Below are positions 1 through 9,465 of a stretch of DNA of 64,000 nucleotides, piece after piece. The position numbers and the translations under genes are program-made. The stretch is from the NCBI RefSeq assembly GCF_003314995.1, contig NZ_QNRH01000004.1:480865-544864 (forward strand), given 5' to 3'. The notes below the pieces were generated by a model that was not told where the DNA came from, did not search any database, and saw only the letters and a list, made by a program, of their open reading frames with translations. Source of the DNA: Pseudochrobactrum asaccharolyticum. GTDB lineage: Bacteria; Pseudomonadota; Alphaproteobacteria; Rhizobiales; Rhizobiaceae. Numbering within the stretch: position 1 is the stretch's first letter; every line of letters starts with the position of its first letter.

Positions 1-1
1 T

Positions 2-133
2 ATGCCGGGCGACAACGTAACTGTTGATGTTGCGCTGATCGTGCCAATCGCTATGGAAGAAAAGCTCCGTTTCGCGATCCGTGAAGGTGGCCGCACTGTT
101 GGTGCAGGTATCGTCGCTTCGATCATCGAATAA
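2..133 (+). CDS. tuf: Elongation factor Tu, C-terminal fragment
   Basis: Only the last 43 codons are inside the window; the gene begins upstream. The reading frame includes PGDNV, a [16 protein letters not shown] stretch and a final ASIIE before TAA, which is the domain 3 end of EF-Tu, the GTPase that delivers aminoacyl-tRNA to the ribosome. Its place just ahead of rpsJ fits the fusA-tuf-S10 order of Alphaproteobacteria. Confidence 0.95.
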   Translation: MPGDNVTVDVALIVPIAMEEKLRFAIREGGRTVGAGIVASIIE

Positions 134-145
134 TAGATTTGTGCA

Positions 146-193
146 GGGCGTTTGGTTAGGTGATCTTTGATTATCTGAATAGCCAAACGTCCC
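146..193 (+). other. Hairpin in the tuf-rpsJ spacer
   Basis: An imperfect inverted repeat pairs GGGCGTTTGG (146-155) with CCAAACGTCCC (183-193), one base bulged. No T-run follows, so it is more likely an RNA processing or regulatory leader structure for the S10 genes than a terminator. Function is inferred only. Confidence 0.45.
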
Positions 194-214
194 GCGTAAA
201 AAGGAACAAATCAA

Positions 215-523
215 ATGAACGGTCAAAACATCCGCATTCGCCTTAAGGCGTTTGACCATCGGATCCTTGACGCTTCGACCCGCGAAATCGTGTCGACTGC
301 CAAGCGTACCGGTGCCAATGTGCGCGGACCGATCCCTCTGCCAACACGGATCGAAAAGTTCACAGTAAACCGGTCGCCGCACATCGATAAGAAGAGCCGC
401 GAGCAGTTCGAGATGCGCACTCATAAGCGTCTTCTCGATATCGTTGACCCAACCCCTCAGACAGTTGATGCTCTTATGAAGCTGGATCTGTCGGCTGGTG
501 TTGATGTCGAGATCAAGCTGTAA
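215..523 (+). CDS. rpsJ: 30S ribosomal protein S10
   Basis: The 102-residue product matches S10, a 30S head protein that also acts as NusE in antitermination, and has nearly the usual length. Recognisable parts are the [12 protein letters not shown]-terminus and the RTHKRLLDI segment near residue 70. The start has AAGGAAC about ten bases upstream. It opens the S10 block and is followed 26 bases later by rplC. Confidence 0.98.
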   Translation: MNGQNIRIRLKAFDHRILDASTREIVSTAKRTGANVRGPIPLPTRIEKFTVNRSPHIDKKSREQFEMRTHKRLLDIVDPTPQTVDALMKLDLSAGVDVEIKL

Positions 524-549
524 GGCTTGAGGACGGAAGGAACGAACCG

Positions 550-1278
550 ATGCGTTCAGGTGTTATTGCACAAAAGCTGGGCATGACCCGCGTTTATACA
601 GACGCAGGCGAGCATGTACCGGTGACAGTACTCCGCATGGAGAACTGCCACGTGGTAGCTCAGCGCACAGTAGAGAAGAACGGCTACACAGCCGTACAGC
701 TTGGCGTAGGATTGGCCAAGGTGAAAAACACGACCAAGGCTCTGCGCGGTCACTTCGCGAAGGCTGAAGTTGAACCGAAAGCGAAAGTAGCTGAGTTCCG
801 CGTTTCAGAAGACAATCTTCTGGATGTAGGCGCAGAAATCACTGCTGAGCATTTTGTAGCCGGTCAAAAAGTTGACGTTACAGGTACAACAATCGGTAAA
901 GGTTTTGCCGGTGTTATGAAACGTCACAACTTCGGCGGCGGCCGCGCAACTCATGGTAACTCGGTATCCCACCGTTCCCATGGTTCGACCGGTCAGCGTC
1001 AGGATCCAGGTAAAGTATTTAAAGGCAAGAAAATGGCCGGTCACATGGGTCAGACCCGTGTAACCACGCAGAATATCGAAGTCGTTTCTACCGACCTCGA
1101 TCGCGGTCTGATCCTTGTTCGCGGTGCGGTTCCTGGTTCCAAGGGTGCATGGATCTATGTTCGCGATGCTGTAAAAGTATCGCTGCCAGAAAATGCTCCT
1201 AAGCCAGCTGGCCTGCGCCAAGCTAAAGGTGAAGCTGCTGCGGTTGCAGAACCTGCAGCGACTGAGGGAGCCGAATAA
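550..1278 (+). CDS. rplC: 50S ribosomal protein L3
   Basis: L3 is an early assembly protein of the large subunit near the peptidyl transferase centre. The 242-residue product carries the [20 protein letters not shown] core at about 149-168; Q151 lies where L3 is N5-methylated in other bacteria. It is about 30 residues longer than the E. coli protein because of an Ala/Glu-rich C-terminal tail. Its stop overlaps the rplD start by one base, suggesting translational coupling. Confidence 0.98.
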   Translation: MRSGVIAQKLGMTRVYTDAGEHVPVTVLRMENCHVVAQRTVEKNGYTAVQLGVGLAKVKNTTKALRGHFAKAEVEPKAKVAEFRVSEDNLLDVGAEITAEHFVAGQKVDVTGTTIGKGFAGVMKRHNFGGGRATHGNSVSHRSHGSTGQRQDPGKVFKGKKMAGHMGQTRVTTQNIEVVSTDLDRGLILVRGAVPGSKGAWIYVRDAVKVSLPENAPKPAGLRQAKGEAAAVAEPAATEGAE

Positions 1279-1898
1279 TGGATCTCACAATTACAACACT
1301 TGAAGGCAAGGATGCCGGTAAAGTGCAGCTTTCCGAAGAAATCTTCGGTCTGGAGCCGCGCGATGACATCCTTCAGCGCGTTGTCCTTTGGCAGCTCGCT
1401 CGCCGTCAGCAGGGTACCCACCAGACTCTGACCCGTGGTGAAGTTGCACGTACCGGTGCAAAAATGTACAAGCAGAAAGGTACCGGCCGCGCCCGTCACC
1501 ATTCCGCACGTGCACCACAGTTCCGTGGCGGTGGTAAGGCTCATGGTCCTGTATCCCGTAGCCATGCGCACGATCTTCCTAAGAAGGTTCGCGCTTTGGC
1601 TCTGCGTCATGCCCTTTCGGCTAAGGTTAAAGCCTCTGATCTGATCATCATTGATGATCTGGCAGCTGCAGAAGCCAAGACCAAGCTGCTGGTAAGCCAG
1701 TTTGCTAATCTCGGTCTGGAAAATGCACTGTTGATCGGCGGTTCGGAAATCGACGCCAACTTCAAGCTGGCTGCATCCAATATTCCAAATATTGATGTAC
1801 TGCCGGTACAGGGCATCAACGTTTACGACATTCTTCGCCGTGGCAAGCTCGTCCTTTCCAAGGCAGCTGTCGAAGCCCTCGAGGAGCGTTTCAAATGA
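1278..1898 (+). CDS. rplD: 50S ribosomal protein L4
   Basis: The 206-residue product matches L4, which lines the exit tunnel and in some bacteria represses the S10 operon. The central loop [20 protein letters not shown] lies near residues 60-80. It overlaps rplC by one base and rplW by four (ATGA), so the three genes form a tightly coupled unit. I cannot tell from sequence whether L4 autoregulation operates here. Confidence 0.98.
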   Translation: MDLTITTLEGKDAGKVQLSEEIFGLEPRDDILQRVVLWQLARRQQGTHQTLTRGEVARTGAKMYKQKGTGRARHHSARAPQFRGGGKAHGPVSRSHAHDLPKKVRALALRHALSAKVKASDLIIIDDLAAAEAKTKLLVSQFANLGLENALLIGGSEIDANFKLAASNIPNIDVLPVQGINVYDILRRGKLVLSKAAVEALEERFK

Positions 1899-2188
1899 CA
1901 GACCTTCGTCATTATGATGTGATCGTTAGCCCGGTCATTACCGAAAAGTCGACCATGGTTTCTGAATTTAACCAGATCGTCTTTAACGTAGCCCGCAAGG
2001 CCACGAAACCTGAGATCAAAGCTGCAGTAGAAGCGCTCTTCGGCGTGAAAGTTACAGCTGTGAACACCACTGTGCGTAAAGGCAAAGTGAAGCGTTTCCG
2101 CGGTATTGTTGGGCGCCAGAGCGATGTCAAGAAAGCGATCGTAACTTTGGCTGAAGGCCAGAGCATCGACGTTTCGACTGGTCTCTGA
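1895..2188 (+). CDS. rplW: 50S ribosomal protein L23
   Basis: The 97-residue product is L23, the tunnel-exit protein that docks trigger factor and the signal recognition particle. Typical segments are SPVITEKS near the N-terminus and the basic GKVKRFRGI loop. The start overlaps the rplD stop in an ATGA, and rplB follows after 20 bases. Confidence 0.98.
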   Translation: MTDLRHYDVIVSPVITEKSTMVSEFNQIVFNVARKATKPEIKAAVEALFGVKVTAVNTTVRKGKVKRFRGIVGRQSDVKKAIVTLAEGQSIDVSTGL

Positions 2189-2208
2189 GAGGCCGTGGAG
2201 TAAAGACA

Positions 2209-3042
2209 ATGGCACTCAAGCACTTTAACCCGATCACTCCTGGCCAGCGTCAGCTGGTCATTGTGGATCGTTCGGAGCTCTTCAAGGGCAAACCAGTCAA
2301 GGCTTTGACACAGGGTTTGACCAAAAAGGGCGGTCGTAATAACACTGGTCGTATCACTGTTCGCTATCAGGGCGGTGGTCACAAGCGTACGTATCGCTTC
2401 ATTGATTTCAAGCGTACGAAACACGATGTGTCCGCTACTGTAGAGCGTTTGGAATACGATCCAAACCGTACCGCATTCATCGCGCTGATCCGCTACGAAG
2501 ACGGTGAGCTGAGCTACATCATTGCACCACAGCGTCTTGCTGTTGGCGACAAGGTTATCTCCGGCGCACAGGTTGACGTTAAGCCAGGTAACGCGATGCC
2601 ACTCGGTGCGATGCCGGTTGGTACAATCATCCACAACGTGGAAATGAAGCCAGGCAAGGGCGGTCAGATCGCTCGTTCCGCCGGTACCTATGCTCAGCTC
2701 GTTGGTCGTGACCAGGGTATGGCGATCCTTCGCCTGAACTCCGGTGAACAGCGTCTGGTGCACTCCGGTTGTCTCGCTACTGTTGGCGCTGTATCCAATC
2801 CGGATCACGGCAACACCAACGACGGTAAAGCCGGTCGTTCCGTATGGCGCGGTAAGCGTCCACACGTTCGCGGCGTTGCCATGAACCCGGTTGATCACCC
2901 ACACGGTGGTGGTGAAGGTCGTACCTCGGGTGGTCGTCATCCTGTTACTCCGTGGGGCAAACCTACGAAGGGCAAGAAGACACGCTCGAACAAGGCGACG
3001 GACAAATTCATCATGCGTTCGCGTCATCAGCGTAAGAAATAA
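2209..3042 (+). CDS. rplB: 50S ribosomal protein L2
   Basis: The 277-residue product has the L2 signature [20 protein letters not shown] in the C-terminal third, including the conserved histidine of the HPHGGG turn near the peptidyl transferase centre. Length is close to the E. coli protein (273). A long open frame on the opposite strand across this gene is a codon-bias shadow. Confidence 0.98.
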   Translation: MALKHFNPITPGQRQLVIVDRSELFKGKPVKALTQGLTKKGGRNNTGRITVRYQGGGHKRTYRFIDFKRTKHDVSATVERLEYDPNRTAFIALIRYEDGELSYIIAPQRLAVGDKVISGAQVDVKPGNAMPLGAMPVGTIIHNVEMKPGKGGQIARSAGTYAQLVGRDQGMAILRLNSGEQRLVHSGCLATVGAVSNPDHGNTNDGKAGRSVWRGKRPHVRGVAMNPVDHPHGGGEGRTSGGRHPVTPWGKPTKGKKTRSNKATDKFIMRSRHQRKK

Positions 3043-3057
3043 GAGAGGTAGTCTAAA

Positions 3058-3336
3058 GTGGCTCGTTCAGTTTGGAAAGGACCGTTTATTGACGGCTATC
3101 TTCTCAAGAAGGCTGAGAAGGTACGCTCCGGCGGTCGTAATGAGGTTATCAAGATCTGGAGCCGTCGCTCCACGATCCTGCCACAGTTTGTTGGCCTGAC
3201 CTTTGGTGTATACAACGGTAATAAGCACATTCCTGTGTCTATCTCCGAAGAAATGGTCGGACACAAGTTCGGTGAATTCGCTCCAACCCGTACCTATTAC
3301 GGTCACGGTGCGGACAAGAAAGCGAAGAGGAAGTAA
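3058..3336 (+). CDS. rpsS: 30S ribosomal protein S19
   Basis: The 92-residue product is S19, which with S13 contacts tRNA in the 30S head. It starts with GTG, preceded by GAGAGGTAG, and the product then reads [15 protein letters not shown] as in other S19 proteins. The C-terminal [16 protein letters not shown] segment is standard. rplV follows after two bases. Confidence 0.98.
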   Translation: MARSVWKGPFIDGYLLKKAEKVRSGGRNEVIKIWSRRSTILPQFVGLTFGVYNGNKHIPVSISEEMVGHKFGEFAPTRTYYGHGADKKAKRK

Positions 3337-3338
3337 GT

Positions 3339-3728
3339 ATGGGCAAGGCCAAGGCTCCGCGCCAGCTTAAGGATAACGAGGCGAAAGCCGTCGCCCGCAC
3401 GATTCGCGTTAGCCCGCAGAAACTTAACCTTGTCGCGGCTCTGATCCGCGGCAAGAAAGTCAACGCGGCTCTTGCTGATCTGTCGTTCTCGCGCAAGCGT
3501 ATCGCAGAGACAGTTAAGAAGACGCTCGAATCGGCAATCGCCAACGCAGAAAACAATCACGACCTCGATGTTGATGCTTTGATCGTTGCGGAAGCTTCTG
3601 TTGGCAAGTCGATCGTCATGAAGCGCTTTCATGTACGTGGTCGCGGTAAAGCAAGCCGGATTGAACGTCCGTTTTCGCACCTGACCATCGTTGTCCGCGA
3701 AGTCGCCGAAAAAGGGGAGGCCGCATAA
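3339..3728 (+). CDS. rplV: 50S ribosomal protein L22
   Basis: L22 lines the exit tunnel with L4. The 129-residue product is about 19 residues longer than in E. coli because of short extensions at both ends. The hairpin tip region reads [19 protein letters not shown] near residues 95-115. The stop overlaps the rpsC start by one base. Confidence 0.97.
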   Translation: MGKAKAPRQLKDNEAKAVARTIRVSPQKLNLVAALIRGKKVNAALADLSFSRKRIAETVKKTLESAIANAENNHDLDVDALIVAEASVGKSIVMKRFHVRGRGKASRIERPFSHLTIVVREVAEKGEAA

Positions 3729-4438
3729 TGGGCCAGAAGATTAATCCGATCGGTTTTCGTCTGGGCATCAACCGTACCTGGGATTCGCGTTGGTACGCGA
3801 ATACCGGCGAATACGGTAAGCTCCTTCATGAAGATCTGAAGATCCGCAAATACCTGACTGAAGAACTCAAGCAGGCCGCGATCTCTAAAATCGTGATTGA
3901 ACGTCCGCACAAGAAGTGCCGTGTGACCATTCACTCGGCTCGTCCGGGCATTATCATCGGTAAGAAGGGTGCAGATATCGAAAAGCTCCGTAAGAAGCTT
4001 TCCGACATGACCAACTCTGATGCAGTTCTCAACATTGTTGAAGTTCGCAAGCCAGAAGTTGATGCTACCCTGATTGCTCAGTCGATCACTCAGCAGCTGG
4101 AACGCCGTGTGGCATTCCGTCGCGCTATGAAGCGTGCTGTTCAGTCCGCAATGCGTCTCGGCGCAGAAGGCATCCGTATCAATTGTTCGGGTCGTCTTGG
4201 CGGTGCGGAAATCGCACGTATGGAATGGTACCGTGAAGGTCGCGTTCCGCTTCACACTCTGCGCGCTGATATTGACTACGGTACAGCTGAAGCACAGACC
4301 GCTTACGGTATCTGCGGCGTGAAAGTTTGGGTATTCAAAGGCGAAATCCTTGAGCATGACCCAATGGCTTCTGAACGTCGTGCGATTGAAGCCGACGCAC
4401 AGGGTCCGCAGTCAAACCGCCGCCGCGAAAACGCTTAA
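3728..4438 (+). CDS. rpsC: 30S ribosomal protein S3
   Basis: The 236-residue product is S3, part of the mRNA entry channel. It has the KH-domain loop [15 protein letters not shown] near residues 75-90 and the C-terminal S3 domain with [12 protein letters not shown]. The stop codon sits inside the left arm of a perfect 13-bp inverted repeat that separates it from rplP. Confidence 0.98.
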   Translation: MGQKINPIGFRLGINRTWDSRWYANTGEYGKLLHEDLKIRKYLTEELKQAAISKIVIERPHKKCRVTIHSARPGIIIGKKGADIEKLRKKLSDMTNSDAVLNIVEVRKPEVDATLIAQSITQQLERRVAFRRAMKRAVQSAMRLGAEGIRINCSGRLGGAEIARMEWYREGRVPLHTLRADIDYGTAEAQTAYGICGVKVWVFKGEILEHDPMASERRAIEADAQGPQSNRRRENA

Positions 4439-4453
4439 TTTTAAGCGTTTTCG
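4426..4453 (+). other. Perfect 13-bp inverted repeat over the rpsC stop
   Basis: CGAAAACGCTTAA (4426-4438) and TTAAGCGTTTTCG (4441-4453) are perfect reverse complements separated by two bases. The right arm ends in TTTTCGG, without a true terminal T-run. In RNA the hairpin would include the stop codon of rpsC and sit about 25 bases before rplP. A processing or attenuation role is inferred. Confidence 0.7.
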
Positions 4454-4477
4454 GTTAGAATATTGGAGTAGAGAACA

Positions 4478-4891
4478 ATGTTGCAGCCTAAGCGCACAAA
4501 GTTCCGTAAGCAGTTCAAGGGCCGTATTCACGGTGAATCCAAGGGCGGTACGGACCTTAACTTCGGTGCTTTCGGCCTGAAGGCAGTCGAGCCTGAACGC
4601 GTTACCGCACGTCAGATCGAAGCCGCTCGCCGTGCCATTACCCGTCACATGAAACGTGCCGGTCGTGTATGGATCCGGATCTTCCCGGATCTGCCAGTAA
4701 CTTCTAAACCTACCGAAGTCCGTATGGGTAAAGGTAAGGGTTCAGTAGACTACTGGGCATGCCGCGTAGCACCAGGTCGTGTTATGTTTGAGCTTGACGG
4801 CGTATCAGAAGATGTGGCACGTGAAGCTCTCCGACTCGGAGCTGCGAAGCTGCCGATTAAGACGCGTTTTATTCAACGCATCGCTGAATAA
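4478..4891 (+). CDS. rplP: 50S ribosomal protein L16
   Basis: The 137-residue product is L16, needed for a functional A site. It starts [16 protein letters not shown] and has the [22 protein letters not shown] block near residues 82-105. Length equals the family norm. It is 11 bases ahead of rpmC. Confidence 0.98.
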   Translation: MLQPKRTKFRKQFKGRIHGESKGGTDLNFGAFGLKAVEPERVTARQIEAARRAITRHMKRAGRVWIRIFPDLPVTSKPTEVRMGKGKGSVDYWACRVAPGRVMFELDGVSEDVAREALRLGAAKLPIKTRFIQRIAE

Positions 4892-4902
4892 GAGAGACAG
4901 CT

Positions 4903-5103
4903 ATGAAAGCCGCAGACATCCGGGCCAAAAGCCTCGACCAGCTGACTGATCAGTTGGGTGGATTGAAGAAAGAGCAGTTTAACATGCGCTTTCAGAAAGC
5001 CACCGGTCAGTTAGAAAAAACCGCACGTGTGAAGCAGGTTCGCCGCGACATCGCACGTATCAAGACTATTGCCCGCCAGAAGGCGGCCGAAAGCAAGGCA
5101 TAA
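4903..5103 (+). CDS. rpmC: 50S ribosomal protein L29
   Basis: The 66-residue, helix-rich product is L29, a tunnel-exit neighbour of L23. The [14 protein letters not shown] segment in the middle and a C-terminal [10 protein letters not shown] helix are typical. It lies between rplP and rpsQ as in most bacteria. Confidence 0.97.
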   Translation: MKAADIRAKSLDQLTDQLGGLKKEQFNMRFQKATGQLEKTARVKQVRRDIARIKTIARQKAAESKA

Positions 5104-5114
5104 GGAATCTAATA

Positions 5115-5345
5115 ATGCCTAAACGCATTCTGCAGGGCGTTGTCGTTAGCGACAAGAACGACAAAACTGTCGTTGTTAAAGTGGAGCGCCGTTACGCGCA
5201 TCCACTGCTTCAGAAGATTATTCGTCAGTCCAAGAAGTACAAAGCTCACGACGCGAACAACCAGTTCAAGGTTGGTGATCAGGTTTCCATTCAGGAATCT
5301 GCTCCGATTTCGAAAGACAAACGTTGGGTAGTTCTCGCGAACTAA
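5115..5345 (+). CDS. rpsQ: 30S ribosomal protein S17
   Basis: The 76-residue product is S17, a primary 16S rRNA binder with an OB fold. It starts [21 protein letters not shown] and contains YKAHD followed by FKVGDQVSI. It is the last gene of the S10 group; a 78-base spacer with a hairpin separates it from rplN. Confidence 0.97.
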   Translation: MPKRILQGVVVSDKNDKTVVVKVERRYAHPLLQKIIRQSKKYKAHDANNQFKVGDQVSIQESAPISKDKRWVVLAN

Positions 5346-5367
5346 TTAACGGGCTAACATAAACACG

Positions 5368-5401
5368 CAGCTTAGGTAGGGCATGAGCCCTTAACCAGCT
5401 G
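5368..5401 (+). other. Hairpin at the S10/spc junction
   Basis: Nested complementary arms CAGCT, AGGT and AGGGC (5368-5382) pair with GCCCT, ACC and AGCTG (5386-5401) around an ATGA loop, with small internal loops. It lies in the leader before rplN, where the spc operon begins in E. coli. It could be a processing site or protein-binding leader; no T-run follows. Confidence 0.5.
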
Positions 5402-5423
5402 AGAGATAAGAAGGCGGCCAGTC

Positions 5424-5792
5424 ATGATTCAGATGCAAACAAACCTCGACGTGGCGGATAATTCCGGCGCACGTCGTGTCATGTGCATCAAGGTGCTGGG
5501 CGGCTCGAAACGGAAATACGCTTCCGTTGGTGACATCATTGTGGTGTCCATCAAGGAAGCGATTCCTCGTGGCCGCGTAAAAAAAGGTGACGTAATGAAG
5601 GCGGTTGTGGTTCGCACAGCCAAGGACATTCGTCGCGCAGATGGTAGCGTTATCCGTTTTGATAACAATGCCGCTGTTTTGATTGACAATAAAAAAGAGC
5701 CTATCGGCACTCGTATCTTCGGACCGGTTCCACGCGAACTTCGCGCTAAGAGCCACATGAAGATCATCTCGCTGGCTCCTGAAGTTCTGTAA
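5424..5792 (+). CDS. rplN: 50S ribosomal protein L14
   Basis: The 122-residue product is L14, which forms an intersubunit bridge. Diagnostic segments are [20 protein letters not shown] near residue 10 and [13 protein letters not shown] near 95. Length is one residue short of E. coli L14. It opens the spc group. Confidence 0.98.
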   Translation: MIQMQTNLDVADNSGARRVMCIKVLGGSKRKYASVGDIIVVSIKEAIPRGRVKKGDVMKAVVVRTAKDIRRADGSVIRFDNNAAVLIDNKKEPIGTRIFGPVPRELRAKSHMKIISLAPEVL

Positions 5793-5805
5793 GGGAAGTT
5801 CGACG

Positions 5806-6117
5806 ATGCAAAAGATTCGCAAAGGCGACCGCGTTGTAGTGCTTGCCGGTAAGGACAAGGGCCGTACCGGTGAAGTGATCAAGGTCTTGCCAAAAGAAGA
5901 TCAGGCTTTCGTAAGCGGTATCAATATTGTTAAGCGCCATCAGCGCCAGACACAGACACAGGAAGCCGGCATTATTTCCAAAGAAGCCGCAATCCATCTG
6001 TCAAACCTGGCGATTGCTGATCCTAAAGACGGTAAACCAACCCGCGTTGGTTTCGTTGAAAAGGACGGCAAGAAGGTACGCGTAGCAAAACGTTCCGGAG
6101 AGTCGATCGATGGCTGA
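5806..6117 (+). CDS. rplX: 50S ribosomal protein L24
   Basis: The 103-residue product has the KOW motif [20 protein letters not shown] at its N-terminus and is L24, an assembly initiator of the large subunit. Its 3' end overlaps the rplE start by eight bases, so translation of the two is probably coupled. Confidence 0.98.
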   Translation: MQKIRKGDRVVVLAGKDKGRTGEVIKVLPKEDQAFVSGINIVKRHQRQTQTQEAGIISKEAAIHLSNLAIADPKDGKPTRVGFVEKDGKKVRVAKRSGESIDG

Positions 6118-6667
6118 AGCAAAGAGTGAACCACGCTTCAAGACGCTTTATAAGGATACAATCCGTAAAGCTCTTCTTGAAGAGTTCAAATACAGCAACG
6201 AAATGCAGATTCCACGCGTTTCTAAAGTTGTAATCAATATGGGCGTTGGCGAAGCCACAGCAGACTCCAAAAAGCCTGCACGTGCTGCTGAAGATCTGGG
6301 TCAGATCGCCGGTCAGAAAGCTGTCATTACCCGCGCACGTAATTCAATCGCGACCTTCAAACTCCGTGAAGATATGCCGATTGGTACGAAAGTCACTCTG
6401 CGTGGCGAGCGTATGTACGAATTTTTGGACCGTCTGGTTACGATTGCGCTGCCGCGCGTTCGCGACTTCCGTGGTCTGAATCCTAAAAGCTTTGACGGTC
6501 GTGGCAACTTCGCCATGGGTATCAAGGAACACATCGTGTTTCCAGAAATCAACTACGATAAAGTTGATCAGATCTGGGGCATGGACATCATCGTTTGCAC
6601 GACTGCACCAACGGATGATGAAGCTCGCGCTCTTCTGCGCGCCTTCAACTTCCCGTTCCGCCAGTAA
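6110..6667 (+). CDS. rplE: 50S ribosomal protein L5
   Basis: The 185-residue product is L5, the 5S rRNA and P-site tRNA contact protein. It includes [29 protein letters not shown] and the C-terminal [17 protein letters not shown] block. The chosen ATG at 6110 overlaps rplX by eight bases. Confidence 0.98.
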   Translation: MAEAKSEPRFKTLYKDTIRKALLEEFKYSNEMQIPRVSKVVINMGVGEATADSKKPARAAEDLGQIAGQKAVITRARNSIATFKLREDMPIGTKVTLRGERMYEFLDRLVTIALPRVRDFRGLNPKSFDGRGNFAMGIKEHIVFPEINYDKVDQIWGMDIIVCTTAPTDDEARALLRAFNFPFRQ

Positions 6668-6693
6668 CGGCAAGCGTAGCGAGGTAATCAAAA

Positions 6694-6999
6694 ATGGCCA
6701 AGACTAGCGCAGTCGAAAACAACAAGCGCCGCGAAAAGTTGGTTAAGCGTCATGCTGCTAAGCGTGCACGTTTGAAGGCAATTGTTATGGATCAGTCCCT
6801 GCCTCTGGATGAGCGTTTCCGCGCTACAATCCAGCTGGCTGAGATGCCACGTAACTCCTCCAAAGTTCGCATTCGCAACCGTTGCGAAGTTTCCGGACGT
6901 CCACGCGGTTTCTACCGCAAGCTTCGTATGTCGCGTATTGCTTTGCGCCAGCTGGGTTCGCTCGGCCAGGTTCCAGGCATCGTAAAGTCGAGCTGGTAA
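6694..6999 (+). CDS. rpsN: 30S ribosomal protein S14
   Basis: The 101-residue product is the long, zinc-independent form of S14. The C-terminal part reads [21 protein letters not shown] and lacks the CxxC pairs of the short zinc form. It has GAGG about ten bases before the ATG and lies between rplE and rpsH. Confidence 0.97.
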   Translation: MAKTSAVENNKRREKLVKRHAAKRARLKAIVMDQSLPLDERFRATIQLAEMPRNSSKVRIRNRCEVSGRPRGFYRKLRMSRIALRQLGSLGQVPGIVKSSW

Positions 7000-7011
7000 G
7001 GGAGTTATTAC

Positions 7012-7410
7012 ATGACTATGTCAGATCCTATCGGCGATATGCTGACCCGCATCCGCAATGCGCTTGGACGTAAGAAGTCCAAGCTCACAACACCTGCTTC
7101 CAAGCTGCGTGCTCGCGTGCTGGATGTACTGCAGGCTGAAGGCTACATCCGCGGATACACACAGACCGACTTCGACAACGGTAAATCCGAAATCGAAATC
7201 GAACTGAAATATTACGAGGGTGCACCAGTCATCCGTGAATTGACCCGTGTTTCAAAGCCGGGCCGTCGCGTTTACGTTTCGGTAAAGTCGATTCCTCAAG
7301 TCGCTAACGGCCTGGGTATCTCCATCCTTTCCACCCCTAAGGGTGTGATGGCAGATCATCAGGCTCGTGAGCAAAACGTTGGTGGTGAGCTGCTCTGCCG
7401 CATCTTCTGA
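7012..7410 (+). CDS. rpsH: 30S ribosomal protein S8
   Basis: The 132-residue product is S8, a primary 16S rRNA binder that represses the spc operon in E. coli. Typical parts are [13 protein letters not shown] near the N-terminus and the C-terminal [12 protein letters not shown]. Two in-frame ATGs occur at 7012 and 7018; GGAG seven bases before the first favours 7012. Confidence 0.97.
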   Translation: MTMSDPIGDMLTRIRNALGRKKSKLTTPASKLRARVLDVLQAEGYIRGYTQTDFDNGKSEIEIELKYYEGAPVIRELTRVSKPGRRVYVSVKSIPQVANGLGISILSTPKGVMADHQAREQNVGGELLCRIF

Positions 7411-7450
7411 TGTGGCTGAGTGGTGAACATAGAAACGGACAGGGTTAACA

Positions 7451-7984
7451 ATGTCTCGTATCGGTAAAAAACCCGTGCCGGTTCCGGCAGGCGTGACCGC
7501 CAGCGTTGATGGTCAGACTGTTATTGCCAAAGGCACTAAAGGCGAACTTCAGTTCGTTGTAAGTCAAGAAGTAAGCGTTAAGATGGAAGAGGGCGCTGTT
7601 AGCGTTACTCCTTTGTCCCAGTCGAAAGACGCGCGCGCTAAATGGGGCATGGCCCGTACCATGATCAGCAACATCTTCACCGGTGTTAAAGACGGCTTCG
7701 AAAAGAAGCTTGAAATTTCCGGTGTTGGTTATCGTGCTGCTATGCAGGGCAAGAATCTTCAGCTTTCGCTGGGTTTCAGCCATGAAGTCATCTACGATGT
7801 TCCGGCCGGCATCACTGTTGCAACACCAAAGCCAACGGAAATCGTTGTCTCCGGTATTGACAAGCAGGTTGTAGGTCAAGTTGCTGCCGAGATCCGTGAA
7901 TACCGTTCACCTGAGCCTTATAAAGGCAAGGGCGTTCGTTATGCCGGTGAAGTTATCGTCCGCAAGGCCGGTAAGAAGAAATAA
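7451..7984 (+). CDS. rplF: 50S ribosomal protein L6
   Basis: The 177-residue product is L6, with two related RNA-binding folds near the factor-binding site. It starts [15 protein letters not shown] and ends with the [21 protein letters not shown] block. Length matches the family. rplR follows after 12 bases. Confidence 0.98.
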   Translation: MSRIGKKPVPVPAGVTASVDGQTVIAKGTKGELQFVVSQEVSVKMEEGAVSVTPLSQSKDARAKWGMARTMISNIFTGVKDGFEKKLEISGVGYRAAMQGKNLQLSLGFSHEVIYDVPAGITVATPKPTEIVVSGIDKQVVGQVAAEIREYRSPEPYKGKGVRYAGEVIVRKAGKKK

Positions 7985-7996
7985 GGAACACGTGTT

Positions 7997-8359
7997 ATGG
8001 CATCGCCGAAACAAACTATTCAGCGCCGTGCTGCACGCGTTCGTCGTCAGCTCAAAGCTGTTTCGAATGGCCGCCTGCGCTTGAGCGTACATCGTACATC
8101 CAAGAATATCTATGCACAGATTATCGATGATGTACGTGGTCACACTGTTGCTGCTGCTTCCACCCTTGACGGTGACCTGAAAAAGGCCCTGAAAACCGGT
8201 GCAGACACTGCAGCTGCTGCTGCAGTTGGCAAGCTGGTTGCAGAACGTGCCGCTAAAGCCGGTGTAGCAGAAGTTGTCTTCGATCGTGGCGCATATATTT
8301 TCCACGGTCGTGTGAAAGCTCTTGCTGACGCAGCGCGTGAAGCTGGTCTCAGCTTCTAA
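7997..8359 (+). CDS. rplR: 50S ribosomal protein L18
   Basis: The 120-residue product is L18, a 5S rRNA binder. It has the basic N-terminus [11 protein letters not shown] and the C-terminal [22 protein letters not shown]. It is followed by a strong hairpin and a 279-base gap before rpsE, whereas in many bacteria the two genes are nearly contiguous. Confidence 0.97.
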   Translation: MASPKQTIQRRAARVRRQLKAVSNGRLRLSVHRTSKNIYAQIIDDVRGHTVAAASTLDGDLKKALKTGADTAAAAAVGKLVAERAAKAGVAEVVFDRGAYIFHGRVKALADAAREAGLSF

Positions 8360-8368
8360 AAAAATATG

Positions 8369-8407
8369 AAAAATGTCGTCAGGTGCTTGCATTTGACGAC
8401 ATTTTTT
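8369..8407 (+). terminator. Terminator-like hairpin between rplR and rpsE
   Basis: AAAATGTCGTCA (8370-8381) pairs perfectly with TGACGACATTTT (8394-8405), a 12-base loop between them, and the T-run continues to 8407. This is the form of an intrinsic terminator or attenuator and sits ten bases after the rplR stop. Confidence 0.75.
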
Positions 8408-8582
8408 ATGTATTACAGCCTCGTGGTTCACAAGTGACTCACAATAGACGCTGTAAGCTAAACTACTCATCATAGTTGCCTGATACGTTTTACGTTGATT
8501 GCATTGATGGTAAGGCGCTCTGGTATCGGTTCTGATTTATCAGAAATCCGAGCTATGGGTGCCTGTTTGTGCATTTTCAGAC

Positions 8583-8597
8583 TTAATGTCTTGTTAA
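8583..8597 (+). promoter_or_regulatory. CtrA-type motif TTAA-N7-TTAA before rpsE
   Basis: TTAA at 8583-8586 and TTAA at 8594-8597 are separated by seven bases, matching the full CtrA site consensus of Alphaproteobacteria. It lies about 42 bases before the rpsE ATG, in a gap isolated by an upstream terminator. The eight fixed bases could arise about once by chance in 64 kb, so binding is speculative. Confidence 0.35.
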
Positions 8598-8638
8598 TGT
8601 TTCAATTGTGCTTCCGGAAAAGAAAAAGGAATTAGGAA

Positions 8639-9199
8639 ATGGCACAGGAAAAACGTAATCGCGATGACCGCGGTCGCGAAGAGCGCGATAGCGAATTCGT
8701 AGATAAACTGGTTCACATCAACCGCGTTGCTAAAGTTGTTAAGGGCGGTCGTCGCTTCGGCTTTGCTGCTCTGGTTGTTGTTGGCGATCAGAAAGGCCGC
8801 GTAGGCTTTGGTCATGGTAAAGCCCGCGAAGTGCCTGAAGCAATTCGTAAGGCAACTGAAGCTGCTAAGCGTGATATGATTTTTGTTCCGCTGCGTTCAG
8901 GCCGTACTCTGCATCACGATGTTCAGGGTCGTCATGGCGCCGGTAAAGTTCTCTTGCGTTCGGCTCCTGCCGGTAAGGGTATCATCGCTGGTGGTCCAAT
9001 GCGTGCGGTTTTCGAAACGCTCGGCGTACAGGACGTTGTAGCCAAGTCCCTTGGCTCATCCAATCCGTACAACATGGTGCGTGCAACCTTTGATGCTCTG
9101 AAGCATCAGATGCACCCGAAAGATATCGCTGCACAGCGCGGTATCAAGTATTCCACACTGCAGGCTCGTCGTCATGACGTAGTTGCCGGTGAAGAATAA
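8639..9199 (+). CDS. rpsE: 30S ribosomal protein S5
   Basis: The 186-residue product is S5, important for decoding fidelity. It has the [17 protein letters not shown] strand-loop region near residues 35-52 and the [17 protein letters not shown] segment. It is about 20 residues longer than in E. coli because of a charged N-terminus. AGGAAT lies before the ATG. The unusually long upstream gap suggests it may have its own promoter. Confidence 0.97.
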   Translation: MAQEKRNRDDRGREERDSEFVDKLVHINRVAKVVKGGRRFGFAALVVVGDQKGRVGFGHGKAREVPEAIRKATEAAKRDMIFVPLRSGRTLHHDVQGRHGAGKVLLRSAPAGKGIIAGGPMRAVFETLGVQDVVAKSLGSSNPYNMVRATFDALKHQMHPKDIAAQRGIKYSTLQARRHDVVAGEE

Positions 9200-9247
9200 C
9201 CATTGGGTGAGGGGCGTTAGCCCCGCAAGGACTTAAGGAACAAAGTT

Positions 9248-9445
9248 ATGTCTTCGACTAAAGGCAAAACGGTTACCGTTGAACAGATTGGTAGCCCAAT
9301 TCGTCGTCCGAAAGAACAGCGCGCTACGCTCGTTGGTCTCGGTCTTAACAAAATGCGCCGCCGCAGCACACTGGAAGATACACCTTCCGTTCGTGGTATG
9401 ATTGCCAAGGTTGCGCACCTCGTCCGCGTTGTGGACGAAGCTTAA
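9248..9445 (+). CDS. rpmD: 50S ribosomal protein L30
   Basis: The 65-residue product matches L30 with [27 protein letters not shown]-type sequence in the first half and a conserved [10 protein letters not shown] near the end. It lies between rpsE and rplO in the normal spc order. Confidence 0.96.
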   Translation: MSSTKGKTVTVEQIGSPIRRPKEQRATLVGLGLNKMRRRSTLEDTPSVRGMIAKVAHLVRVVDEA

Positions 9446-9465
9446 TCAAGCGCAGGAGAATTATC

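Noticed and set aside
1912-3027. A 371-codon open frame on (-) across rplW and rplB
   Set aside because: It is entirely antisense to two certain ribosomal protein genes, has low-complexity Thr/Val-rich content and no ribosome site; codon bias of the real genes explains it.
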